Source: Timonella senegalensis JC301 (GTDB lineage: Bacteria; Actinomycetota; Actinomycetes; Actinomycetales; Cellulomonadaceae). Taken from it: a stretch of DNA of 64,000 nucleotides. Positions 1 through 8,874 of this stretch are shown piece by piece; within the stretch, counting starts at the first letter, position 1, and each line of letters opens with the position of its first letter. The notes below the pieces were generated by a model. It searched no databases. It was not told the DNA's origin and saw only the letters and a list, made by a program, of their open reading frames with translations. Location of the stretch: the NCBI RefSeq assembly GCF_000312125.1, contig NZ_HE978641.1:367436-431435 (forward strand), in the 5' to 3' direction. Both the position numbers and the translations under genes were made by a program.

Positions 1-678
1 GCCGTCGTTCTTCTTGACCTCTGCGATCAGCCATTCAACGATCTTGTTGTCCCAGTCGTCACCACCGAGGCGGTTGTCACCGGAGGTTGCACGAACCTGA
101 ATGGTGGAGAAGTCGTCTTCATCCTTACCAACCTCAAGGAGGGAAACGTCAAACGTTCCACCACCGAGGTCGAACACGAGGATGAGCTCGTCTTCCTTGC
201 CCTTTTCCAGGCCGTACGCGAGTGCTGCCGCGGTTGGCTCGTTGACAATGCGAAGGACATTCAGACCAGCGATCTGGCCGGCGTCCTTGGTTGCCTGGCG
301 CTCAGCGTCGTTGAAGTACGCAGGAACGGTGATGACGGCGTCGGTGACAGCCTCGCCCAGGTACTCTTCAGCGTCGCGCTTGAGCTTGCCAAGGATGCGA
401 GCGGAGATTTCCTGCGAGGTGTACTTCTTGTCGTCGATCTCCTGGCTCCAGTCAGTACCGATGTGGCGCTTGACGGAGGAGATGGTGCGGTCAACGTTGG
501 TGACTGCCTGGCGCTTTGCAACCTCGCCGACGAGGACTTCGCCGGTCTTGGAGAATGCTACGACCGATGGGGTGGTGCGCTGGCCCTCAGCGTTGGCGAT
601 AACCGTTGGCTCGCCACCTTCGAGGACTGCAACTACCGAGTTGGTGGTTCCGAGGTCAATACCTACTGCACGTGACAT
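1..678 (-). CDS. dnaK: Chaperone DnaK (Hsp70), N-terminal part, cut by window edge
   Basis: Hsp70 chaperone, ATP-driven folding of cytosolic proteins with DnaJ and GrpE. The first 226 codons are present and the reading frame runs off the left edge. The ATPase domain is recognisable: the phosphate-1 motif GIDLGTTNS starts near residue 6, [11 protein letters not shown] near residue 143 and the phosphate-2 motif [10 protein letters not shown] near residue 169. The ATG at 678 is preceded by AAAGGAAGG about nine bases upstream, which fixes the start. Two HspR-type operators lie 130-220 bases upstream. In actinobacteria dnaK is usually followed by grpE, dnaJ and hspR, which would lie left of the window. 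Confidence 0.98.
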   Translation of the reverse strand, partial: MSRAVGIDLGTTNSVVAVLEGGEPTVIANAEGQRTTPSVVAFSKTGEVLVGEVAKRQAVTNVDRTISSVKRHIGTDWSQEIDDKKYTSQEISARILGKLKRDAEEYLGEAVTDAVITVPAYFNDAERQATKDAGQIAGLNVLRIVNEPTAAALAYGLEKGKEDELILVFDLGGGTFDVSLLEVGKDEDDFSTIQVRATSGDNRLGGDDWDNKIVEWLIAEVKKNDG

Positions 679-811
679 ATGTGTATGCCTTCCTTTCGTG
701 AGCGGCGGCTTGTTTTCGCCTGGATTGTTCGCCGGACCCGACCTCCCGCGATCCTCTGCCTATCACGGGGATCGGTTGGCCGCTCCGGTCTGCGACCGTC
801 GCTCGAACTAC

Positions 812-832
812 ATTGAGTCTTCCACACTCAAG
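812..832. promoter_or_regulatory. HAIR operator 1 (HspR site) upstream of dnaK
   Basis: ATTGAGT-N7-ACTCAAG, one base off the HspR-associated inverted repeat CTTGAGT-N7-ACTCAAG. It lies in the dnaK leader/promoter region, so heat-shock repression by HspR is inferred. Confidence 0.88.
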
Positions 833-874
833 TTTGCGCTTAGGTGGCTTGCTGCGCAAGTCCTAAGTTCCAAA

Positions 875-895
875 CTTGAGTCTACTTCACTCAAC
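875..895. promoter_or_regulatory. HAIR operator 2 (HspR site) upstream of dnaK
   Basis: CTTGAGT-N7-ACTCAAC, one base off the HAIR consensus. It is 63 bases from the first site (six helical turns), an arrangement suited to cooperative HspR binding. Confidence 0.88.
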
Positions 896-1130
896 TTTGG
901 GTGGGCTGGGTTTATTCCGGGTGCTGCGGACTTTCTTTGGCGGGTTGCGTTTGCGCTTGTCAGCCCAGATTTTCGACGATCGGGCTGGGTCAGTTCTCGA
1001 GTTTTGTCGGGTGCAACTCGTTCTGCTCTGGGCTGAGCGCCCGGGGCTTTCCTAGTTCCCCTGCCTCCCCTCTTCCCCCTCGTTCTCGCCCTCCCTCTCC
1101 CAACCCCCTCACGCTCACCACCTCCCTCTC

Positions 1131-1210
1131 CCCTCCTCGCGAGTGCCGGGTTTCGGGGTCGAATGCCGGAACGCCGCGCCGGCACTCGCTGGCAAAATCC
1201 GGCACTCACC
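1131..1210. repeat. Palindromic intergenic repeat, copy 1 (four GAGTGCCGG elements)
   Basis: An 80-base unit with four copies of a 9-mer: GAGTGCCGG and GAATGCCGG in direct orientation, then two inverted copies ending in CCGGCACTC, with spacers of roughly 8-11 bases. It can fold as nested hairpins. A second copy at 1381-1460 differs at only two positions. Confidence 0.85.
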
Positions 1211-1380
1211 GAAACTTGCGCCGCCCCAAAGCCTCTGACGCGACGAAACCCTCCTCACGCCCGATGTTCACAACGCAGCGGGACCACGATCGTCGACAAT
1301 CCCGGCGTAAGCCGGCCATTTCCCACCCAGACACGGCACATCCCACTGATCCCACGCCAGCCCTCTCCCCGCTCATCTCT

Positions 1381-1460
1381 CCCTCCTCGCGAGTGCCGGG
1401 TTTCGGGGTCGAGTGCCGGAACGCCGCGCCGGCACTCGCTGCCAAAATCCGGCACTCACC
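1381..1460. repeat. Palindromic intergenic repeat, copy 2 (four GAGTGCCGG elements)
   Basis: Second copy of the 80-base unit, 250 bases after the first. Differences from copy 1: GAGTGCCGG instead of GAATGCCGG in the second element, and CTGCC instead of CTGGC before the last element. One change restores a perfect element, so the palindrome looks maintained. Confidence 0.85.
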
Positions 1461-1600
1461 AGCAAGCAATCGCGGGAAGTGGCGCAATGCGCGCTTCCGC
1501 GCTATCCACACGCGCCCGGGCCCCAGACACGTCCACAAAAACGGGTCATCAGCATTGCTCAAGCCCCCACAACTAGAGTCATTCCCCCTACGGTCAAGCC

Positions 1601-2596
1601 ATGCAGACACAGAACTGGAGAAAACAGCCGCAAGCACCAACGCCGCGCCAACTGCCAGAAGTCCTCGTGGCGCGCGAAGTAGATCGGACGGCCCTGAGTC
1701 GAGCGGTGAAGCGGCAACTCATGCGGCGGGTGCGCCCGGGGATTTACAGGTTCAGCGGCAACGACGAGATGCGCGCAGAGCGCTTCAAGCAGCATGAACT
1801 GGTAGTTCTCGAACGCATCTCGGCTGTTCGCAAGTTCCTCAGGGATGACGACTGCTTCTCGCATGTTTCGGCCGCGACACTATGGGGTCTACCGATCCCT
1901 CCGGGATACAGCAATCCGCACATCGCGAGCCCTCCCACGTCTGTGAACCACACGGCACCAATAGGGGTGATCCGGCATCGCGTGGAGGTTCCGCCGGAAC
2001 ATCGCACCATGCTCGGGGACGTCGCCGCTACAAGTTTGGAGCGCACGACCGTGGATTGCCTCCGACTCCTGCCGCCGGAGCTCGGCATCGCGATTGCGGA
2101 CAGTGCGCTGCGAGTCGGTATGGACCGCGATCTCGCCTTGGAAATTAACCAGACGATCCCCAACCGTAGGTTCCGCAAGCAGGCCCACGCACTCCTCGCC
2201 TTTGCGGACATCGGGGCGGAGTCGCCCAGGGAGTCACAGTTGCGGTTCCATTTGAGCGTTGCGGGGTGGCAAGAGCTGGAAACCCAGACATACGTTTACG
2301 CCGATGGCGCCGACTACTACCTCGATGTCACGGCATCGGGCTACCAAGTAGGATTTGAGTTCGACGGCCTGGGCAAGTACACGGCTGATGCGCTACGCCA
2401 AGAAAAGCTCAGGGACCACAAGCTCCGCGCAGCGGGCTGGCACATTGAACGCTTCATCTCGCGAGATCTAACTCCGCCAGACCTCTTGCAATCCCGCCTG
2501 CGCCAGATCGCCCGTGATAGGAACATTCCGCTGGGCACCTCAGAGTTACAACGGGTGCTCCAGCACTCTCCGCTCACTGCACGGCCGATTGCCTGA
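1601..2596 (+). CDS. AbiEi-like / DUF559 endonuclease-fold protein
   Basis: 331 residues. The N-terminal third resembles the winged-helix of AbiEi-type antitoxins (residues about 15-60, arginine-rich with RRVRPGIYR). The C-terminal part has the DUF559 (Vsr-like, restriction-endonuclease fold) pattern: SPRESQLR near residue 207, VGFEFDG near 250 and KLRDHKLRAAGW near 270; the E..D and acidic positions are those expected for metal binding in that fold. Such fused proteins are common in actinobacteria as orphans and their role is not established; DNA binding or cleavage is an inference. No AbiEii toxin gene is adjacent. Start chosen at the ATG six bases after a TACGGT box, implying a leaderless transcript; no Shine-Dalgarno is visible. 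Confidence 0.75.
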   Translation: MQTQNWRKQPQAPTPRQLPEVLVAREVDRTALSRAVKRQLMRRVRPGIYRFSGNDEMRAERFKQHELVVLERISAVRKFLRDDDCFSHVSAATLWGLPIPPGYSNPHIASPPTSVNHTAPIGVIRHRVEVPPEHRTMLGDVAATSLERTTVDCLRLLPPELGIAIADSALRVGMDRDLALEINQTIPNRRFRKQAHALLAFADIGAESPRESQLRFHLSVAGWQELETQTYVYADGADYYLDVTASGYQVGFEFDGLGKYTADALRQEKLRDHKLRAAGWHIERFISRDLTPPDLLQSRLRQIARDRNIPLGTSELQRVLQHSPLTARPIA

Positions 2597-2638
2597 GCCA
2601 GGCTTCCCAGCATGCGTTGAGTCCACCCCACGGACCAC

Positions 2639-3133
2639 CTACGAGCGGTGCCCGTCAGCCGGGGCGGAACCAGAATCGTCGAGAATCTGAGTCATTTCAC
2701 GGAGGAACCGGACGATTATGTCGATCTCCTCGCGGGAGAAACGTGTGGTTACTTCCCGCATGCGCTCATGCATGACGCCAAGCCGTGAGCGCACTTCTTC
2801 ATGGGCGTGAGCCGTCGCAATGATGTGGACGGAGCGGCCATCGGCCGCGTTGGGAGTTCGGCGGATGTGGCCAGATTCCTCGAGACGGTTGAGCAGTTTC
2901 GCGGTGGATGCAGTGGTGATTCCCAGTCCGGTGGCGAGGTCCCTCGCGGTGGCTGGAACCCCCTGCCGTTCGGCGGCGATCACGAGTTGGAGTGCCCTCG
3001 TGTCCGTCACCCCGACTTCCATGCCGCCAGCCATCCGCCGGCGCATGTCCAGGTCCGCACGTCCGTACTCACGCAACGCCTCAAGCACCAGGCGTTCCGG
3101 CGAATCGCGGTCGTACCAATACTTCTCGCTCAC
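2639..3133 (-). CDS. MarR-family transcriptional regulator
   Basis: 164 residues; winged-helix regulator. The wHTH runs about residues 45-110: TARDLATGLGITTASTAKLLN recognition region followed by the wing with DGRSVHIIAT. The GTG start at 3133 is preferred over upstream ATG-like codons because its first four bases overlap the TGA of the upstream glycosylase gene (GTGA), a typical translational coupling, with GGGAGAGG just upstream. It is the last gene of a three-gene minus operon with an MMPL exporter, so it probably controls that exporter, perhaps through the palindrome at 5788-5800. Its last codons contain one copy of the dispersed motif (2674-2686). Confidence 0.85.
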   Translation of the reverse strand: MSEKYWYDRDSPERLVLEALREYGRADLDMRRRMAGGMEVGVTDTRALQLVIAAERQGVPATARDLATGLGITTASTAKLLNRLEESGHIRRTPNAADGRSVHIIATAHAHEEVRSRLGVMHERMREVTTRFSREEIDIIVRFLREMTQILDDSGSAPADGHRS

Positions 3134-3594
3134 GGCCTCTCCCACGCCTCGATTCCTCCTTCCACCACCTTGAACAGTGGGTGCGTCAGGCGGCGCACCT
3201 GCGCAGGATCTGACCACATTATCGACGATTCAGCAGCTTCCAGCCCCATCACCATTTCCGGCGCCCTCTTCTCTAGCTTGGCACGCAGGTGCGCCAGCTC
3301 GAACTTGAGTTGGCCAGTGGTCACGGTAATGCGTGGAGTCGGCGCCTCGGCGTGGATTATCCGCGATTGATCGAACCGATATGTACGCCGCACTGCCTCA
3401 CTTTGGATGCCCTGCAGGTACATGCCTATCGCGACGAGGGGCTGAGGGTCGGCTTTGAATCTGTCGAGCTGGGGGTGGTTAGTGTATCCCTTGGTCTTCC
3501 CGGCAAGGACGGCTTGGGCGAGCAAGGTCTCGCGCCAACAAGCGACGAGCCCTGCCCGGTCCAAGAGTGCGGGATCGAGCGACCATACTCTCAC
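3130..3594 (-). CDS. Pyrimidine-dimer DNA glycosylase family protein (endonuclease V-like)
   Basis: 154 residues, matching the bacterial family related to T4 endonuclease V (Pyr_excise): it begins MRVWSLDPALLDRAGL and continues with WRETLLAQAVL and a GYTNHPQLDRF segment. T4 EndoV cuts at UV dimers using the N-terminal Thr2 amine; here residue 2 is Arg, so the same chemistry cannot be assumed. It begins five bases after the MMPL stop and overlaps the marR start by four bases. The location of a putative repair gene between an exporter and its regulator is unusual. Confidence 0.75.
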   Translation of the reverse strand: MRVWSLDPALLDRAGLVACWRETLLAQAVLAGKTKGYTNHPQLDRFKADPQPLVAIGMYLQGIQSEAVRRTYRFDQSRIIHAEAPTPRITVTTGQLKFELAHLRAKLEKRAPEMVMGLEAAESSIMWSDPAQVRRLTHPLFKVVEGGIEAWERP

Positions 3595-3598
3595 GCGA

Positions 3599-5764
3599 CT
3601 ATTCCTTTCCGGAGGCCAACGCAGATGGCCACCAGATTTTGCGCCCGATGTCGTAGCCGAGCGCGGGGACCAGAATGGTCCGCACTAGGAACGTATCGAG
3701 GAGAACTCCGAACGCGACAATGAATGCGATCTGGACGAGGAATAGGATCGGGATTACGGACAGTGCCGCGAATGTAGCGGCAAGCACGAGACCTGCCGAA
3801 GTGATAACGCCTCCCGTAATCGCAAGACCGCGGCTGATCCCAAGGTGGGTTCCGTGGTGCAAGGCTTCCTCACGAACTCGAGTCATGAGGAAGATGTTGT
3901 AGTCGATACCTAGCGCCACAAGGAACACGAAAGAGAACAGTGGTACGGCAGGATCAGCACCTGGGAAGTTGAAGACGTGGTTGAACACGACCGCTGAGAC
4001 ACCCAGAGCCGCACCGAACGAGAGCACTGTGGTTGCAATGAGTAGCAGTCGCGCCACGATCGCTCGTAGCAACAGTGCCAGGATCACTAGGATCACGGCC
4101 AGAATAATTGGGATGATCAGGTTGCGGTCGTGCAACGAGGCGTCGTTGGAATCGATGGCGGTCGCTGTCGTTCCACCGACCAGAGCTGTTCCCGCAAGTT
4201 CTGTCCGTAGTTCTCGTACCGTCTTGGCGGCAGCATCTGAATCAAACGTGTCATTTAGGGTCGCCTGAATGAGGACCTTCCCGTCTGCCACCGTAGGTTC
4301 AGCTTCGCGGCCTTGCTGTTGCACGAGAGCCCCTTGAGCGAACGGTACCGATCCCGCGGGCGAGTCGGTGGCCGTCACTGAAACCCCGGCTACTCCCGGG
4401 TGCTCCTCGAGAATCGTCCCTACAGTTTCGAGTTCGCCCTGTGGCGCGATCACATACACCGGGTTTCCTGATCCACCAGGGAAGTGCTCGGCGAGAATCT
4501 TCTGACCATCCCTAGCTTGGGAACTACCAAGGACGAGTTCGCTCTGTGCCACGCCGTCGGCCTTCAGTTGGAACACTCCCAGAGTGGCAAGCGCGAGTAT
4601 GGCCACGGAACCGATCCACAGCGCCCGCGGACGTCGGGAGACAAGTCCTGGCAGAGCCCGCCAAAGGCCCTTGCTTGGCATTTCGTCTTCCGCGCTCAGG
4701 GTGGAATCAAAGGCTGGCTTGCGAGGCCAATAGGCGGTGCGACCGAACGCATAAAGAAGGGCGGGAAGCAACGTGAACGCTGCCAGCATTGCAAACACGA
4801 TCCCGATTGCCGCAATCGGCCCAAGGTCTCGGTTTGATTGCAGATCCGAGAGCAGCAGACACAGTAGCCCGGCAATTACAGTTCCGCCGGATGCGAGGAT
4901 CGGCTCGAACGACCCCTTGAGTGCAGCTTTAGTTGCGTCCCACTTCTGCTCGTGGTGCTTTAACTCTTCTCGGTATCGCGACACGTACAGCAGGCCGTAG
5001 TCTGTGGCCGCACCGATTACCAGGATGAACAAGATGCCTTGGGTTTGGCCGGAGAGCAGAATGATACCCTCACGTGCTAGCAGCCACACGGTTCCTAGAG
5101 CTGCGCATAGTGCGAAAAGAGAAGTCATAAGCACGGTGAGCGGCAGAATTGGGGAACGGTACACAACAAGCAGAATGATGAGCACAGCACCGAGCGCTAC
5201 TAAGAGCAAGACGCCATCGATTCCTGCGAACGCGGCGGAAAGGTCGGCTGTGAACCCCGCCGGTCCAGCCACGTGGGCTGTGAGTCCTTCAGGAAGGCTC
5301 GAGGCGAGGTGTGCGGAAAGCGCTTCAACGTCCGCTGCAATGTCACTGGCGGTGTCCATTTGTGCAAAGATCTGGAGCGCCTTACCGTCCTCGGACGGAA
5401 TAGCGGGGCTTGATGCGAGGACGTTTGGGACGTCGTCAGCGAGTGACTGTGCGAGTTTCTGGACTTGCCCGACAGCTTGTTCGTTAAGTTTTGCTCCGCT
5501 TGAATCCTGCTCACCGCTGGCGTTTGTGACCACGATGATGGCTGGAATCGCATCGTCACCGAGGAAGTTGGTGAGCTGCTTTTGCACCTGAGTGGCTTCA
5601 GCACTGGACGGTAAGTAGGCGGTCGAATCGTTCGACGACACCTCATTTACTCGACCGAACAGCGGCCCGCCAAGCGCCCCTGCCGCGAGCCACGCAGCAA
5701 TAAGGATGGCCGGCACAAGGATACGTAGCCACCGAGGTACACCCCGGCTATTCTTCGCGTTCAT
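3599..5764 (-). CDS. MMPL/RND-family membrane exporter
   Basis: 721 residues; proton-driven RND-type exporter of lipids or hydrophobic compounds. Two repeats of one TM plus an extracytoplasmic domain and a five-TM bundle are visible. The TM4-like motif GAATDYGLLYVSRYREEL near residue 250 is echoed by ALGIDYNIFLMTRVREE near 630, each carrying the Asp-Tyr pair typical of proton relay. The ATG at 5764 follows GAGGGG with good spacing; the upstream extension lacks such a site and crosses the likely operator. First gene of the operon with the glycosylase and MarR. Confidence 0.92.
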   Translation of the reverse strand: MNAKNSRGVPRWLRILVPAILIAAWLAAGALGGPLFGRVNEVSSNDSTAYLPSSAEATQVQKQLTNFLGDDAIPAIIVVTNASGEQDSSGAKLNEQAVGQVQKLAQSLADDVPNVLASSPAIPSEDGKALQIFAQMDTASDIAADVEALSAHLASSLPEGLTAHVAGPAGFTADLSAAFAGIDGVLLLVALGAVLIILLVVYRSPILPLTVLMTSLFALCAALGTVWLLAREGIILLSGQTQGILFILVIGAATDYGLLYVSRYREELKHHEQKWDATKAALKGSFEPILASGGTVIAGLLCLLLSDLQSNRDLGPIAAIGIVFAMLAAFTLLPALLYAFGRTAYWPRKPAFDSTLSAEDEMPSKGLWRALPGLVSRRPRALWIGSVAILALATLGVFQLKADGVAQSELVLGSSQARDGQKILAEHFPGGSGNPVYVIAPQGELETVGTILEEHPGVAGVSVTATDSPAGSVPFAQGALVQQQGREAEPTVADGKVLIQATLNDTFDSDAAAKTVRELRTELAGTALVGGTTATAIDSNDASLHDRNLIIPIILAVILVILALLLRAIVARLLLIATTVLSFGAALGVSAVVFNHVFNFPGADPAVPLFSFVFLVALGIDYNIFLMTRVREEALHHGTHLGISRGLAITGGVITSAGLVLAATFAALSVIPILFLVQIAFIVAFGVLLDTFLVRTILVPALGYDIGRKIWWPSALASGKE

Positions 5765-5787
5765 TATTCCCCTCAAGATCCAGTTAT

Positions 5788-5800
5788 CTAGCCTGGCTAG
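5788..5800. promoter_or_regulatory. Candidate MarR operator palindrome
   Basis: CTAGCC-A-GGCTAG (read on the minus strand), a perfect 13-base palindrome 24 bases upstream of the MMPL start, where a -35/-10 region would be expected. Autoregulation by the MarR protein of the same operon is inferred from position only. Confidence 0.6.
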
Positions 5801-6045
5801 GTAAACAGTATGCCGGAGCAGGAGCTTTAGCAACCGATATGGAGAGCACGTTCCAGAGCACAAAAAACAGGGCTTTCCCGCGGAAGCGGGCAGAAAACCC
5901 GTCCACCAGCACCTTCACCCGGTCTGAGGTCCCCAAGACTTTTTTCAGTTTCAGGATGCGGAGCCAAAAATCCTATGCAAGGGTTTTATTTGAACCGACC
6001 ACGCATTGTGCGAGGTCAGAGGTACACGAAAGGTAGGCCGTAATC

Positions 6046-6306
6046 ATGAGCTTCATCGCTTGGATTTTGATCGGACTCATCATGGGAGCAATCGCCCGCG
6101 CAGTTCTTCCGGGGCGAGCAGACGGTGGCTGGGTCGTCACCCTCGTTGTCGGTGTCATCGGCGCAATCGTTGGTGGTTGGATTGCCAGTATGGTTGGTTC
6201 CTCCTCGAACAACGGGTTCTTCGACCTCAAGACGTGGATCTTCGCCTTCCTCGGATCCCTTGTAGTTCTGTTCGTCTGGGGTGCTGTCTCAGGAAACAAG
6301 AAATAG
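6046..6306 (+). CDS. GlsB/YeaQ/YmgE-family stress membrane protein
   Basis: 86 residues, transglycosylase-associated (GlsB/YeaQ/YmgE) family; function unknown beyond a link to stress. Three hydrophobic helices: residues 2-21, 27-50 with the family GGWIAS turn, and 62-80. AGGTAGG lies upstream of the ATG with normal spacing. A hairpin terminator follows. Single-gene unit. Confidence 0.9.
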   Translation: MSFIAWILIGLIMGAIARAVLPGRADGGWVVTLVVGVIGAIVGGWIASMVGSSSNNGFFDLKTWIFAFLGSLVVLFVWGAVSGNKK

Positions 6307-6327
6307 TCCCGTTCGCTAGGCATCAGC

Positions 6328-6349
6328 ACGTGACCGCCAGCGGTCACGT
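6328..6349 (+). terminator. Hairpin after the GlsB-like gene
   Basis: ACGTGACCG / CGGTCACGT, nine base pairs with a four-base loop, 22 bases after the stop, followed by a short T run. Confidence 0.65.
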
Positions 6350-6440
6350 TTGATCCAGCACCCGCGCGCCCCGCGGTACCGCAGCGGAACCCCGCGCCAC
6401 CACCGCGGAGACCCGCGCCCGCGCCATACCGCGCCACCAC

Positions 6441-6480
6441 CACGTGTGGGCGTCCCTCTTTCGAGGGACGCCCACACGTG
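6441..6480 (+). terminator. 18-bp perfect stem-loop before the SBF transporter
   Basis: Arms 6441-6458 and 6463-6480 are perfectly complementary (start CACGTGTGGGCG) with a TTTC loop, followed by TTTCC. It is either a second terminator for the upstream gene or an attenuator in the leader of the transporter that starts 42 bases later. The GC-rich stretch 6360-6440 before it contains no gene. Confidence 0.7.
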
Positions 6481-6521
6481 TTTCCTGATCAATCAAGTAG
6501 TCGATCAAGTACCATCGGCGC

Positions 6522-7562
6522 ATGGCTTCTTCCACTTCCCATCCGCGCCCCGGCATTGAGCGTCCCAAGGGCTTTGGGCCGTGGTTGATGTCCGTGACCA
6601 AGCGCATCGACCCCTTCCTTGCAGCACTCATCGGCGCAGTCGTCCTCGCATCGTTTTTGCCCGTGCGCGGTCAGGCCGCCGAGGCCTTCGACGTCCTTGT
6701 CGTTGTCGCCGTGGCGTGGCTGTTCTTCCTGTACGGCGTGCGACTCAAGACCTCCGAGGCCATCGCCGCCCTCAAAGATTGGCGACTCCACTCCGTCGTC
6801 CTCGCCTGCACCTACGTCCTGTTTCCGCTCGTCGGGTTGGCGTGCATGCTCATCCCGGACGCGGTCCTCCCCCACCAGCTCAAGCTTGGCGTGCTCTTCA
6901 TGACGCTCCTGCCGTCTACGGTTCAGTCGTCCATCGCGTTCGTCTCGATCGCACGGGGCAATGTCGCCGGCGCTGTCGTGGCAGCGAGCTTCTCCAACCT
7001 CGCGGGCGTCATCATCACGCCCCTCCTGGTTGCTGGCCTGATGGGTGCGCAGGTCGGTTTCTCCGCCTCTGCGATCGGCAAGATCGCCCTTCAATTACTA
7101 CTTCCCTTTGTCCTGGGCCAGTTGGTGCGCCGATGGCTTGCCGCTTGGGTGATCCGCCACCGCCGTCTGACCACCTTCACTGACCGCGGCTCCGTGGTCC
7201 TCGTGGTGTATTCCGCATTCTCCCGGGGCGTTGTGGATGGAATCTGGACCAAGGTCTCTGTGGGTAACGTGGTCACGCTTCTCATACTGTCCGCAATCGT
7301 GCTGGCCGTGATGCTGGGGACCAGCAATATCGTCGGTAAGAAAATGGGATTCAGCCGCGCCGATCAGGCGGTCATCCTGATGTGCGGGTCCAAAAAATCA
7401 CTGGCCACGGGCGTGCCCATGGCCACCGTGCTGTTCAGCGCGGCCACCGTGGGCATGATGGTTTTGCCCATCATGATCTTCCATCAACTGCAGCTGATTG
7501 TGTGTGCGGTGATCGCCCGGCGCCTCGGCGCCAGGGCGGAACCGCAGCCGGTGACCGTCTGA
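6522..7562 (+). CDS. Bile acid:sodium symporter-family (SBF, YfeH-like) transporter
   Basis: 346 residues with about nine or ten hydrophobic segments, an SBF-like fold shared with bile-acid symporters and Acr3. Diagnostic stretches are FMTLLPSTVQSSIAF near residue 127 and the mirrored CGSKKSLATGVP near 288, the two unwound-helix motifs of the family. Substrate is unknown; a small organic anion is likely. The ATG lacks a clear Shine-Dalgarno. A dispersed CGACGATC motif begins at the stop codon (7562-7574). Confidence 0.88.
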   Translation: MASSTSHPRPGIERPKGFGPWLMSVTKRIDPFLAALIGAVVLASFLPVRGQAAEAFDVLVVVAVAWLFFLYGVRLKTSEAIAALKDWRLHSVVLACTYVLFPLVGLACMLIPDAVLPHQLKLGVLFMTLLPSTVQSSIAFVSIARGNVAGAVVAASFSNLAGVIITPLLVAGLMGAQVGFSASAIGKIALQLLLPFVLGQLVRRWLAAWVIRHRRLTTFTDRGSVVLVVYSAFSRGVVDGIWTKVSVGNVVTLLILSAIVLAVMLGTSNIVGKKMGFSRADQAVILMCGSKKSLATGVPMATVLFSAATVGMMVLPIMIFHQLQLIVCAVIARRLGARAEPQPVTV

Positions 7563-7661
7563 TTTTCGACGATCGTGGTCACCCACCAGCACCTTTACCG
7601 TTCCGTGTGTGGCCGCGAAAATAAGTCGACAGGCGGCGCGCACTGCACTCACGATGAATCT

Positions 7662-8744
7662 ATGACCACTTTGACGTTCCACGAACTGACGGACCTTGCG
7701 GACCCGCAATCGGCCGACAGCGCCCTCATCCCCACGATCCACGAACTCGTGGTGCAGCAGAACCTGCGATCCATGGGGCACACGGACCTGGTGACTCCGC
7801 TGGAGACCCGGCGCCAAGCGATGTTGGGTTCGGAGTACACCACTCGGCTCTCTTTCGTGGCTGAGCGCGGCGGTGAGGTAGTCGGGATGCTCCACATGAG
7901 TCTCCCGCAGAAAGACAACCGGAGCCTCGTGTATGTGGACACTGTCGCGGTGGACGACGATGTGGAAATCCTCGATGCGCTGTTCACGCTTGCGGACGAG
8001 GTTGCGCGCAAGAACGGCCGCTCCATCCTGAGCACGTGGGAGCCGCACCGCGGCGAACCAGAGGCCGGGGACCCGAACGCCCTCGAGGCGCCGACCGGTG
8101 TGGGGCGCATCGACGCCTCTGAGCCTCTACCCGCGCTCTACCTCAAGCACGGCTGGAAACTCGAGCAGACCGAGCGGTACTCGGTGCTGCCACTTCCTGC
8201 TCCATCCGATCTGCTCGCGCGGCTCCACGCGAAGGCCCTGGCTAAGGCCGGGGCCGAGTACGAGATCGTGCACTGGCAGGACCACACGCCGGAGGAGTTC
8301 CTTGAGGGGCATGCGAGCCTCCAACGCGCGATGAGCACGGACGTTCCACACGGTGACCTCGAGATTGAGGAGACGGCGTATGACGCGGACCGCATCCTCT
8401 ACTTTGAGAAGCGGATCGCTGAGGAGGACCGCGGATACGTGCTCTTTGCCGCGCGGCACATCCCTACGGGCGACCTCGCGGGCTTCACGCGGATCGAGTA
8501 CGCCAAGGCCTATCAGGAACCGTGCTTCCAGGAGGAAACCCTGGTCAAGAAGGAGCACCGCGGTCACGCACTGGGAATGCTCGTCAAAACCGCGGCCATT
8601 GCGGAACTTGCGGTTGTGCGTCCCGGAGTAAAGCGCCTGCACACGTGGAATGCCGGGGAAAACTCGTACATGCTCGACATCAACGTGGCGCTCGGGTTTG
8701 AAAAGCACGGCATCGAGAGCGCGTGGCAGAAGAAGCTTTCCTGA
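7662..8744 (+). CDS. Two-domain GNAT-family N-acetyltransferase
   Basis: 360 residues with two tandem GNAT-like halves. Residues about 50-160 hold the first (VVGMLHMSLP, then VYVDTVAVDD). Residues about 215-360 hold the second, with the clearer acetyl-CoA region: ETLVKKEHRGHALGMLVKTA and the closing WNAGENSYMLDINVALGF. Actinobacteria use two-domain GNATs for mycothiol synthesis (MshD) and for drug modification, but I see no specific MshD signature, so the substrate is open. The upstream in-frame ATG at 7575 would add 29 unlikely residues; 7662 fits the domain start. Confidence 0.82.
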   Translation: MTTLTFHELTDLADPQSADSALIPTIHELVVQQNLRSMGHTDLVTPLETRRQAMLGSEYTTRLSFVAERGGEVVGMLHMSLPQKDNRSLVYVDTVAVDDDVEILDALFTLADEVARKNGRSILSTWEPHRGEPEAGDPNALEAPTGVGRIDASEPLPALYLKHGWKLEQTERYSVLPLPAPSDLLARLHAKALAKAGAEYEIVHWQDHTPEEFLEGHASLQRAMSTDVPHGDLEIEETAYDADRILYFEKRIAEEDRGYVLFAARHIPTGDLAGFTRIEYAKAYQEPCFQEETLVKKEHRGHALGMLVKTAAIAELAVVRPGVKRLHTWNAGENSYMLDINVALGFEKHGIESAWQKKLS

Positions 8745-8780
8745 CGCACCAGAACACCCTGCCACACCAAAAAACTATGC

Positions 8781-8820
8781 AGCGGTGCCCGCCAGCCTTC
8801 CTTGGCTGGCGGGCACCGCT
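8781..8820. terminator. Bidirectional 17-bp hairpin terminator
   Basis: Arms 8781-8797 and 8804-8820 are perfectly complementary (begin AGCGGTGCCCGCC). On the minus strand the stem is followed after four bases by a run of six T; on the plus strand by GTTT. It ends the GNAT gene and the converging membrane-protein gene. Confidence 0.88.
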
Positions 8821-8874
8821 GTTTCTAGGGCAATCGCGTGGAAAATTGAGTTCTTGCGCGTTAATGGAGCGCGT

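Larger units (their letters stand above)
896..1600. other. Intergenic region with repeats, no convincing gene
   Basis: About 700 bases without a supportable gene. It holds two copies of the dispersed CGACGATC motif (969-981 plus, 1288-1300 minus), a C/T-rich low-complexity stretch (about 1048-1135) and the two 80-base palindromic repeats listed separately. Overlapping frames in this stretch are proline/arginine/serine-rich artefacts of base composition. A TACGGT -10-like box at 1589-1594 lies six bases before the start of the next gene. Confidence 0.6.

Noticed and set aside
101-1797. Long plus-strand frames over dnaK and the repeats
   Set aside because: Antisense to dnaK or translations of Pro/Arg/Ser-rich repeats; no start signals or domains.
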